Source of the DNA: JAGOPO01 sp035524755 | GTDB lineage: Bacteria > Patescibacteriota > Minisyncoccia > 2-02-FULL-40-12 > GWA2-44-9 | Length of the DNA stretch: 13,457 nucleotides | Reading direction: 5' to 3' | NCBI GenBank assembly: GCA_035524755.1 | Contig: DATKOD010000005.1 | Location: 1 to 13,457, forward strand | Shown here: piece by piece, positions 5,671 through 11,287 of the stretch | Position numbering within the stretch: position 1 is the first letter of the stretch | Layout: every line of letters starts with the position of its first letter | The notes under the pieces: generated by a model | Told to the model about the DNA's origin: nothing | The model's database searches: none | The model's input: the letters and a program-made list of their open reading frames with translations, nothing else | Translations under genes and position numbers: made by a program

Positions 5671-6594
5671 ATGGACTACGACTTCATCATCATCGGAGGC
5701 TCGGCTGCCGGCACGGCGGCCACGATTTACGCGACCCGACGCGGCCTGAGAGTTCTCGTCATCGCGTCGAATTTGGGCGGGGAAGTTGCCACATCGGGCG
5801 AAATCGAGAATTGGCCGGGCATCATCCACACCGATGGCATCACATTGGCCGGGCAATTCCGCAAACACATGGAGGCGTACAAGCCGACCATCCTGGAGGG
5901 CGTGAAAGTGAAGAGTTTCCAAAAACAGGGCGAGGGGAAGTTCGTCGTGATGACCGATGATGAGAAGGAGTACCGCGGCAAATCCGTACTGGTCGCGACC
6001 GGCATCCATCCGCGCGAGCTCGGGGTGCCCGGCGAGAAGGAATACCGCGTCAAGGGCATCAGCTATTGTACGGTCTGTGACGGCCCGCTGTTCTCCGGCA
6101 AGAAGGTCGCGACCATCGGCGGCGGCAACTCGGCGCTGGAATCCGCGCTGATGCTCGCCGACATCGCCGAACACGTCACCGTCATCAACAAGAACGCGCA
6201 GTTCAAGGGCGAGACCGTCCTCATCGACGGCTTGGCGAAGAAGCCCAACATCACGGTCGTGTATGAGGCGATGACGAAGGATTTCTTCGGCGAACCGGGA
6301 GGTTTCCTCAAGGGTCTGCACTACACCGACAAAGCGGGCGAGACGCATGAACTTGCCGTCGATGGCGCGTTCGTCCACATCGGCAGTCTGCCGAACTCCG
6401 GGTTCGTGGACAGCGAGGTGACCAAGGACCAGTTCGGTCAGATCGTCGTCGGCATGGACGGTTCCACGTCGATGCCCGGCCTGTTCGCAGCGGGCGACGT
6501 GACCAACGTGCCGCACAAGCAGATCATCATCGCCGCCGGCATGGGCGCCGCCGCCGCGCTCTCGGCCGTCCAGTACATCAACCGGCTGAAGTAG
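5671..6594 (+). CDS. Thioredoxin reductase-like FAD/NAD(P)-dependent disulfide oxidoreductase
   Basis: This 307-residue cytosolic flavoprotein is of normal TrxB length. The FAD-binding segment is FIIIGGSAAGTAATIYATRRG at the N-terminus. The redox pair is C133-T-V-C136 followed by DGP. The pyridine-nucleotide Rossmann motif is GGGNSALE at 150-157, and the second FAD motif GLFAAGDVTN lies near the C-terminus. The NADPH-selecting HRRxxxR box of E. coli TrxB is replaced by NKNAQFK (173-179), so coenzyme preference may not be NADPH. It is a single-gene unit between a terminator and a convergent hairpin, expressed from a leaderless-type promoter. It probably reduces a thioredoxin-fold partner such as the glutaredoxin at 1780-2061 (inference). 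A related ferredoxin-linked or NADH-linked enzyme is the main alternative. Confidence 0.9.
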   Translation: MDYDFIIIGGSAAGTAATIYATRRGLRVLVIASNLGGEVATSGEIENWPGIIHTDGITLAGQFRKHMEAYKPTILEGVKVKSFQKQGEGKFVVMTDDEKEYRGKSVLVATGIHPRELGVPGEKEYRVKGISYCTVCDGPLFSGKKVATIGGGNSALESALMLADIAEHVTVINKNAQFKGETVLIDGLAKKPNITVVYEAMTKDFFGEPGGFLKGLHYTDKAGETHELAVDGAFVHIGSLPNSGFVDSEVTKDQFGQIVVGMDGSTSMPGLFAAGDVTNVPHKQIIIAAGMGAAAALSAVQYINRLK

Positions 6595-6608
6595 TTAATT
6601 TTTGGATG

Positions 6609-6633
6609 AGAAACCCCGCCCTTTCGAGCGGGG
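6609..6633 (-). terminator. Terminator between convergent genes
   Basis: Stem CCCCGC/GCGGGG (6614-6619 with 6628-6633) and an 8-base loop. On the minus strand it ends GCGGGGTTTCTC, so it serves the lipoprotein gene ending at 6643. No T-tract follows on the plus strand, so any effect on the flavoprotein transcript is weaker. Confidence 0.65.
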
Positions 6634-6642
6634 TAGCGGAAG

Positions 6643-7560
6643 CTATTTCTGCTTCGGGAGGCCGAACAGGACGGCTGCTCTGATGAGATGCTTGCCCTTA
6701 TCGCTGGGCGTGTCGTCCGGGTTCATCAGGGTCCCCGACGAGTTATTGCCGTAGACGTCGTCGAATCCTCCGATGACCTCAGCGAGCTCCACGAACATGA
6801 ACCGATACGCCGCGGAGTAGTATCTGGGCTGTCTGAGGAAATACTCGTTCACGATCGCGAAATCCGTACCGTGGTATCCGTTGGCGCCATACGAATCCGG
6901 GTAGTAGCCCGTCTTCAGCGTTGCAGGTGTCTGCGTCTTCCCCGTGAAGTTCAATTGCAGGAGTTGGTGGTCGCCGACAGTGACTATGTCCTGCAGAGAA
7001 CCGACGGCCTGCTCGATGGGCTCGGAGATGCCGTCCACGATTGGAAAGTTGCCAGGGCTACCCGATGATTCACCGGCCAGCATCTGGCGGACGGTGATGG
7101 TCTGCGCCGGAACACCGTTGCCGAATCCGGGGCCGACCCCTGCGCCGCCGGTCGCGAATGCACCCGCCCAATCAATCCCGGACTTCAGGAAAGTGACGAT
7201 ACTGGTGCCGTCCGTCGTGTACTGGAGGGCCAACGAACCGACGCGTGTCGATCCGAGCTGCGGGCCGAACAGGCTCCCTCGGTAGTCGGCGTTCACGGCG
7301 AAGTAGTTCGAGTCGATCCCGCTGACGTTCACTCCCTTGCTCTGGAAGTACGCCGCGGTCAGAGTTTCTTTCCCCTGCGCATGAGTCACGGAGAACGAGC
7401 CGAAGACGCGGCCGTCAGTGTCCTGCACGGTGTATGTGCGGGTCACGTCACGTGCGATCGGGGTCGGCGACGGTCCAGGAGACGTTGGGCTGCTTTTGCT
7501 GCCCCCGCAGGCCAGGATGCCGACGACAAGGATCGGAGCGAGCGCAAACCGAATCCTCAT
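6643..7560 (-). CDS. Lipoprotein with Ser/Pro/Thr linker, unknown function
   Basis: This 305-residue exported protein has the signal MRIRFALAPILVVGILAC, with lipobox ILAC and C18 as the lipidated residue. It is followed by GGSKSSPTSPGPSPTP, a flexible linker that could be O-mannosylated. The mature domain is strand-rich (TRTYTVQDTDGRVFGSFSVTH and onward), glycine-rich in the middle and almost free of cysteine. No family recognised. The linker style is common in lipoproteins of Acidobacteria and similar phyla, so transfer is possible. The ATG at 7560 is preferred over GTG 7566 because AGAGGTG (7570-7564) is well spaced only for the former. The gene has its own promoter with -35 and -10 boxes. 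Confidence 0.75.
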   Translation of the reverse strand: MRIRFALAPILVVGILACGGSKSSPTSPGPSPTPIARDVTRTYTVQDTDGRVFGSFSVTHAQGKETLTAAYFQSKGVNVSGIDSNYFAVNADYRGSLFGPQLGSTRVGSLALQYTTDGTSIVTFLKSGIDWAGAFATGGAGVGPGFGNGVPAQTITVRQMLAGESSGSPGNFPIVDGISEPIEQAVGSLQDIVTVGDHQLLQLNFTGKTQTPATLKTGYYPDSYGANGYHGTDFAIVNEYFLRQPRYYSAAYRFMFVELAEVIGGFDDVYGNNSSGTLMNPDDTPSDKGKHLIRAAVLFGLPKQK

Positions 7561-7589
7561 AGCCACCTCTCAAGTTAACGAACGCGCAT

Positions 7590-7617
7590 ATGATACCACA
7601 AAAACTTCGATTGTAAA
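7590..7617 (-). promoter_or_regulatory. Promoter of the lipoprotein gene
   Basis: On the minus strand TTTACA (7617-7612), a 16-nt spacer, and TGG-TATCAT (hexamer 7595-7590). The expected start near 7583 leaves a leader of about 23 nt containing an SD. The -35 box merges with the U-tract of the upstream terminator. Confidence 0.65.
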
Positions 7618-7646
7618 GAATCACCCCCATCGGAGGATGGGGGTGA
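7614..7646 (-). terminator. Terminator of the PspC gene
   Basis: Perfect 11-bp stem (7636-7646 with 7621-7631) and a four-base loop, followed on the minus strand by TTCTTT. It starts five bases after the stop codon of the PspC gene. Confidence 0.85.
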
Positions 7647-7650
7647 CCCG

Positions 7651-7881
7651 TCAGTCCCGCGTGCGGACGGCGAAGTCATCGGGGAGCGCGGGCCAGACGG
7701 GGGCGAAGACCCACAGGCACAGGTACGCGATCACGACCGTGTGCCCGAAGGCGATCGCCGCGAGGAACGTCACCAGGCGCGTGATCCACACCTGGATGCC
7801 CAGGAAGTACGCGAACCCGGCGCAGACGCCGCCGAGCTTCCGTGCACCCTTGGGCGTGCGACGGAACCGAGCGAGCTGCAT
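7651..7881 (-). CDS. PspC-domain small membrane protein
   Basis: This 76-residue protein opens with a basic segment RFRRTPKGARKLGGVCAGFAYFLGIQVWITR, matching the PspC pattern R...R.iGGVCgGla.yfgid...vR. One long or two short membrane helices follow (LVTFLAAIAFGHTVVIAYLCLWVFAPVW), ending with the typical P of the domain. PspC proteins sit in the cytoplasmic membrane and are linked to envelope stress. The ATG at 7881 is chosen because GAGGTG lies four bases upstream; ATG 7893 is in frame but has no SD. A -10 TATAAT precedes it, overlapped by a palindrome that may be an operator. A strong terminator follows, so it is a single-gene unit. Confidence 0.85.
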   Translation of the reverse strand: MQLARFRRTPKGARKLGGVCAGFAYFLGIQVWITRLVTFLAAIAFGHTVVIAYLCLWVFAPVWPALPDDFAVRTRD

Positions 7882-7891
7882 GGGACACCTC

Positions 7892-7910
7892 ATGGAACGA
7901 ACGGTTCCAT
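7892..7910. promoter_or_regulatory. Palindrome overlapping the PspC promoter, candidate operator
   Basis: Arms ATGGAAC (7892-7898) and GTTCCAT (7904-7910) around a 5-base centre. It covers the predicted transcription start (about 7902) and touches the -10 box of the minus-strand promoter. Its far edge also falls where the -35 of rpiB would be (7905-7910). Confidence 0.5.
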
Positions 7911-7914
7911 TATA
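7909..7914 (-). promoter_or_regulatory. -10 box of the PspC gene
   Basis: Perfect TATAAT on the minus strand, with transcription expected from about 7902. No convincing -35 at 17 or 18 bp. Confidence 0.55.
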
Positions 7915-7927
7915 CTCCCGTGGGCGG

Positions 7928-7933
7928 TATACT
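7928..7933 (+). promoter_or_regulatory. Promoter of rpiB, leaderless type
   Basis: GG-TATACT followed by exactly six bases (TACACC) and the ATG at 7940. A weak -35 TTCCAT lies at 7905-7910, 17 nt upstream. The transcription start would coincide with the start codon. Confidence 0.6.
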
Positions 7934-7939
7934 TACACC

Positions 7940-8374
7940 ATGATCTATCTCGCAACTGACCACCGCGGATTCGCGCTCAAGGAGAAGATAAAGACCTGGC
8001 TCGGCGAGTGGCAGCTGGAGTTCACGGACTGCGGTGCCACGAGCCTGAATCCGGATGACGACTATCCGGATTTCATCGCGCTCGCGGCGGAGAAGGTCTC
8101 ACAGGACCCGGTGAACAACCGCGGCATCATCCTGGGCGGCAACGGCGAGGGCGAAGCGATGGTCGCTAACAGACGGGCCGGTGTGCGTGCCGCCGTCGTG
8201 TATGCCGTGAACGATGAGGTCGTGAAGATGACCCGTGAACATGACGCGTCCAACATCCTGTCGCTGGGCGCTTCGTTTTTGAGCGACGATGACGCGAAGC
8301 ATGTCATCAAACTTTGGCTGGATACGCCGTTCTCGGAAGAACAACGCCATGTGCGCCGCATCGCCAAATACTAA
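7940..8374 (+). CDS. rpiB: Ribose-5-phosphate isomerase B, Glu-type active site
   Basis: A 144-residue cytosolic enzyme of the non-oxidative pentose phosphate pathway that interconverts ribose 5-phosphate and ribulose 5-phosphate. Family marks are ATDHRGFALKEKIK at 5-18, the YPDF segment at 42-45, LGGNGEGEAMVANR at 65-78, GVRAAVVY, and TREHDASNILSLGASFL. The catalytic Cys of the E. coli CGTG loop is Gly here, and E72 sits where mycobacterial RpiB has its catalytic Glu (GGSGNGE), so the enzyme should use the Glu mechanism. The frame stays open well upstream, but the ATG at 7940 starts the family match and has a -10 box six bases away. It heads a gene run with rpe and a sugar kinase. LacAB-type isomerases are relatives, but context favours RpiB. 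Confidence 0.9.
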   Translation: MIYLATDHRGFALKEKIKTWLGEWQLEFTDCGATSLNPDDDYPDFIALAAEKVSQDPVNNRGIILGGNGEGEAMVANRRAGVRAAVVYAVNDEVVKMTREHDASNILSLGASFLSDDDAKHVIKLWLDTPFSEEQRHVRRIAKY

Positions 8375-8388
8375 TACCAACTCTCGCC

Positions 8389-9507
8389 ATGGCTACGAAT
8401 GAACAAGCTCCCGGACTCGGAGAGATAATCGCAGGGACGGACTTAGAGTCGCTGGATGAGCAGCGGCTAGAACAGAAGCTGGCGGAAGCTCGGAAGACTG
8501 CCCAAGAGAGCGAGTACCGTGAACAGCAGGAGCAGGAGCGTCGTTGGGAACAAGATCGAGAACTGGCTGCTGGTTTGGATCAGTTTCTTGCATTCACCGA
8601 CTCCGAATTCAAGAGATTCTATCGACGTGAGCCGCAGAATCCGAAGCTTGCCGAGTATGACAAACTTGTAGGGCGTTTCCGTGTCGCAGTGACGTTCTTT
8701 CAACGAGATGTGAATGCTATGGAAGGCATGCCGACATTCGCCAAGCTGGAGACGCTTGACGTCCAAATTCAGGAGCTTGAACGCATGGCGTCGGACATAC
8801 ACGCGATTGATGCGCATGTGCCGCAATGGAACGACGATACGTGGCGAGACCGTTCCACGCGCGAACGGATGCAAGCCCGTGAACGCGAACTCATCGAACG
8901 CTTCTCGTGTGTGTCCGAAGAGATTGCATATGAAGCATGGCAGATCTCAACCGATACCAAGGTGTATGACGGTCCGCTGGAGCGGGGCATTCTGAGTAAG
9001 CTTTCGCACGTGGAACACGTACTATTCGTACCATCGGATGAGGAAGTCCATCGTGAGACAGTCGATGTTGGTGCACTCCGCTCGCAGGCTCAGTATGAAG
9101 AAGCGTTCCGAAAGCTCGGTCTGGGGTTTTCTAACGATTATGATGCGGCAAAATTTAAAGCGTTTCCAGAAGGCACGGAAGTGGAGGTTGTTCGGCTCAA
9201 TCCGGTGCACATCAAGCGTGCACTGGATGATGATCCGGACAGGATGCCGGCCAATGAGATTGCACGGAAGCTTGGATTACAGCTTGCGTCGTATCCGGAA
9301 GCTCTTGCGCTGCAATTACGACTCGTGGAACGGGGGGCACAACAACCGGAGGAGTTTATCCCGTGTGCGACAGGCGCAACAGCAAGGTTCTTCGGCAACT
9401 CTGACTATTCCGTGTATTACCGCGATGATGTCAAGAAAATCGAGATCAGAGAAGACTCCGGGTTATGGCATAGGAAATGGTGGTGGCTTATTGTACCGAA
9501 GAAATAG
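8389..9507 (+). CDS. Unknown 372-residue protein with coiled coil, AT-richer than its neighbours
   Basis: A soluble protein with no signal peptide or membrane helix. Residues of about 20-70 are rich in Glu, Gln, Arg and Lys and likely form a coiled coil (for example EQRLEQKLAEARKTAQESEY). A second helical region runs to about residue 190. The C-terminal third is different: a small domain with EEFIPCATGATARFFG, YSVYYRDDVKKIEIRE and a Trp-rich end HRKWWWLIVPKK. No family recognised; the C-terminal part looks like a compact strand domain. It begins 14 nt after rpiB and ends 7 nt before rpe, with no promoter or SD of its own, so it is co-transcribed. Hand counts give G+C of 53% at 8701-8760 and 43% at 9121-9180, against 60% in rpe at 9661-9720. 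Codon use also differs, suggesting recent arrival. Confidence 0.8.
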   Translation: MATNEQAPGLGEIIAGTDLESLDEQRLEQKLAEARKTAQESEYREQQEQERRWEQDRELAAGLDQFLAFTDSEFKRFYRREPQNPKLAEYDKLVGRFRVAVTFFQRDVNAMEGMPTFAKLETLDVQIQELERMASDIHAIDAHVPQWNDDTWRDRSTRERMQARERELIERFSCVSEEIAYEAWQISTDTKVYDGPLERGILSKLSHVEHVLFVPSDEEVHRETVDVGALRSQAQYEEAFRKLGLGFSNDYDAAKFKAFPEGTEVEVVRLNPVHIKRALDDDPDRMPANEIARKLGLQLASYPEALALQLRLVERGAQQPEEFIPCATGATARFFGNSDYSVYYRDDVKKIEIREDSGLWHRKWWWLIVPKK

Positions 9508-9514
9508 CCTGACT

Positions 9515-10159
9515 ATGGAGATCGTCCCGGCGATATTGACGGACCGCGAAGACGAATTCGTCCGGTTGGCGCGCGCGTTCTACGCTGCGGGCGTGCGGCG
9601 TATCCACCTGGACATCTGCGACGGCATCTTCGTGCCGACCCGTACCATCGCGGGGCACGATGAGCTGATGCGGCTGGATATGGCGGATGTGGAGTTCGAC
9701 GTGCACCTGATGGTCGCCGACCCTGCGAACGCCTGCGAACCGTGGCGCGGCACTCCGGCGACGCGGATGATCGTCCACGTGGAAGCGGTCGGCGACTTCG
9801 CGGCACTCGCCGATCACGCACACGACTGCCACAAAGAACTCGGTGCCGCCATCAACCCGGAGACGCCGCTGGAAAAACTAGACGCGGTCAACGGCACTGC
9901 CGACTTCGTGCAGTTCATGGCCGTGCATCCGGGGATGCAAGGCCGTGCGTTCATGCCCGGCGTCACCGAGAGGATCCGTCTGTACCACGCCAATCATCCG
10001 CATACGGCCGTTCTGGTGGATGGCGGTATCACGCCGGAGACCGCGCCGGTGTGCGCCGCCGCGGGTGCGACGGTGTTGGTCTCGGGTTCGTACGTGGCGC
10101 ACTCGTCGGATCCCGGCGCGTCGCTCAAAGAACTATGGAATTCGATTTCATCTCATTAG
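9515..10159 (+). CDS. rpe: Ribulose-phosphate 3-epimerase-like TIM-barrel protein
   Basis: This 214-residue protein fits the cytosolic epimerase that links ribulose 5-phosphate and xylulose 5-phosphate. The opening strand is EIVPAILT, and the metal and acid/base residues are H31 and D33 in IHLDICDG, H64 in FDVHLMV, and D169 in LVDGGIT. The phosphate loop GATVLVSGSYV follows. Two positions differ from the usual family: the Ser of PSIL is Ala6, and the GFGGQKF loop is GMQGRAF, so it is a divergent member and substrate should be tested. The ATG at 9515 starts the match; the open frame upstream is inside the previous gene. Its last 25 bases overlap the sugar kinase gene. No SD is seen. Confidence 0.85.
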   Translation: MEIVPAILTDREDEFVRLARAFYAAGVRRIHLDICDGIFVPTRTIAGHDELMRLDMADVEFDVHLMVADPANACEPWRGTPATRMIVHVEAVGDFAALADHAHDCHKELGAAINPETPLEKLDAVNGTADFVQFMAVHPGMQGRAFMPGVTERIRLYHANHPHTAVLVDGGITPETAPVCAAAGATVLVSGSYVAHSSDPGASLKELWNSISSH

Positions 10160-11112
10160 GCTCGGCCACGCAGGACGTGTTCCTTGGTTCGGATGCGTTC
10201 ACCGCGGTCGAAAGCGTGCAGTTCGATGTGGGCAGGGGGATCTGCCTGCCGTTCGGGTCCAAGGTCGCGGTCAACAAGGTCGTGTTCGCTTCCGGCGGGG
10301 GAGGCACCAATGCCGCAGTCACGTTCGCACGTCAGGGGTTCCGCACCGCCTGCATCGGTGCGATCGGCACCGACCATAACGCGCCATCCATCCTCGATGA
10401 CCTGCGCCGTGAAGGAGTGGATGCGAAGCATTTCCAGACCGGCGGGGATGTCACCGAGTACTCGGTCATTCTCGTTGCCCCCGGCGGTGAGCGGACCATC
10501 CTCGTGTATCGCGGCGAAACGCACATCGCCGCCGACCGGATCCCGTGGGACCAACTGAAGGCAGGGTGGATGTACGTGGATTCGGTCGGGAGCGTCGATG
10601 TCCTCGAGGCCGCGGTCATGTGGGCGAAGCGCCGCGGTACGCATCTGGCGACCAACCCCGGTGGCACTGAACTGTCGTTGGGCCTGAAGACGCTCGCACC
10701 GCACTGGAAGCAGTTCGATATCGTCGGTATGAACCAGGAGGAAGCGGCGCATCTGACGGGCATCCCGTTCAACGAGGAAGATGCGATATTCAAAAAGATG
10801 GACGACGCCATCGGCGGGATCTTCATCATGACCAAGGGGCAGGACGGCGTGCGCGTCTCCGACGGCAATTTCGTGTACTCTGCGGAGATCCCCACGCGCG
10901 ATGTCGTCGAGCGCACCGGTGCGGGCGATGCGTTCCATTCAGGGTTCCTCGTGGAGTTCGTCCGCTCCGGAAGCATAGAAAAAGCCGTCCAATTCGGGAC
11001 GGCCAATGCGAGCTCGGTCGTGATGCGGTTCGGTGCCAAGGCTGGCATCCTGAAGAAGGGCGACATGGGTCCGTGGCCACCCGTGAACGTCACGAAGCGC
11101 CGCCTCGCATAA
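10135..11112 (+). CDS. PfkB-family carbohydrate kinase
   Basis: This 325-residue cytosolic sugar kinase has the ribokinase fold. Family marks are the opening DFISLGSATQDVFL, the substrate-side motif GGGGTNAAVTFARQGF at about 53-68, IGTDHNAPSILDDL, the nucleotide-side segment FIMTKGQDGVRV, and the signature RTGAGDAFHSGFL with catalytic D265. The family includes kinases of ribose, fructose 1- or 6-phosphate, tagatose 6-phosphate and nucleosides, and the sequence alone does not tell which. Next to rpe, rpiB and, further on, a class II aldolase, a sugar-phosphate kinase is a reasonable inference. ATG 10135 lies inside rpe (25-nt overlap) with no clear SD, suggesting translational coupling. A hairpin follows the stop codon. 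Confidence 0.9.
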   Translation: MEFDFISLGSATQDVFLGSDAFTAVESVQFDVGRGICLPFGSKVAVNKVVFASGGGGTNAAVTFARQGFRTACIGAIGTDHNAPSILDDLRREGVDAKHFQTGGDVTEYSVILVAPGGERTILVYRGETHIAADRIPWDQLKAGWMYVDSVGSVDVLEAAVMWAKRRGTHLATNPGGTELSLGLKTLAPHWKQFDIVGMNQEEAAHLTGIPFNEEDAIFKKMDDAIGGIFIMTKGQDGVRVSDGNFVYSAEIPTRDVVERTGAGDAFHSGFLVEFVRSGSIEKAVQFGTANASSVVMRFGAKAGILKKGDMGPWPPVNVTKRRLA

Positions 11113-11137
11113 GAAAGACCCCTCCGAAGAGGAGGGG
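11112..11137 (-). terminator. Rho-independent terminator of the minus-strand small RNA
   Basis: On the minus strand CCCCTCC-TCTTC-GGAGGGG (11137-11119) followed by TCTTTCTT. Perfect 7-bp GC-rich stem and a U-rich tail. On the plus strand only TGAATG follows, so it is not a canonical terminator for the kinase gene, though it may protect its 3' end. Confidence 0.82.
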
Positions 11138-11214
11138 TGAATGATGCTGATGCTGGTGGGCAGGGCACTGGGCCGGCCGCCGGGGGCCTCCACAAGGGGG
11201 TCCGCTACCAGCAT
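11112..11214 (-). ncRNA. Predicted small structured RNA of about 100 nt
   Basis: A full transcription unit is visible: a near-consensus promoter (11249-11221), a predicted start at 11214, and a strong terminator ending near 11112. The first eight bases, AUGCUGGU (11214-11207), pair perfectly with ACCAGCAU (11157-11150), closing a domain of about 50 nt that is rich in C (runs ACCCCCUU and GGCCCCCGG) and contains GGCC repeats able to form inner hairpins. A single-stranded linker UCAGCAUCAUUCA then leads to the terminator. An ORF opens at the first base but runs through the terminator without a stop, so it is unlikely to be translated usefully. I do not recognise the family; SRP RNA, 6S RNA and tRNA marks are absent. 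Exposed C-rich loops could pair with SD sequences (speculation). Confidence 0.6.
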
Positions 11215-11220
11215 GTTCTA

Positions 11221-11249
11221 AGTATATCACATAAGATTAATATAGTCAA
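11221..11249 (-). promoter_or_regulatory. Near-consensus promoter of the small RNA
   Basis: On the minus strand TTGACT (11249-11244), a 17-nt spacer, and TGA-TATACT (hexamer 11226-11221). The predicted start is 11214. It combines a good -35, an extended -10 and a good hexamer, and is the best promoter in the window. Confidence 0.78.
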
Positions 11250-11274
11250 GACCGCCGGAAACGCCCTCCCGCGG

Positions 11275-11280
11275 TATACT
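11275..11280 (+). promoter_or_regulatory. Promoter of the 425-residue gene, leaderless type
   Basis: GG-TATACT followed by seven bases (GGAAGCA) and the ATG at 11288. No clear -35. A second possible hexamer TATAGT lies at 11241-11246. Confidence 0.55.
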
Positions 11281-11287
11281 GGAAGCA

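Noticed and set aside
7418..7939. N-terminal extension of the rpiB frame
   Set aside because: The extra residues have no RpiB match, overlap two minus-strand genes, and a promoter lies six bases before the ATG at 7940.
9742..10134. N-terminal extension of the kinase frame
   Set aside because: This part is rpe read in another frame with Arg-rich shadow composition. The PfkB match begins at 10135.
10332..11195. Open frame of 287 codons on the minus strand
   Set aside because: It is antisense to the PfkB kinase, has a low-complexity Ser/Pro/Arg composition, and spans the small-RNA terminator.
10939..11214. Leaderless 91-codon ORF starting at the small-RNA start site
   Set aside because: The AUG matches the predicted transcription start, but the frame runs through the terminator and into antisense of the kinase, so the transcript would end before any stop codon. 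An RNA gene is the better reading, though a short nonstop peptide is not excluded.
11150..11214. SRP (4.5S), 6S or tRNA identity for the small RNA
   Set aside because: The GGAAGGAAGCAGCC-like SRP core, the long 6S helix with a central bubble, and a cloverleaf with CCA end are all absent on both strands.
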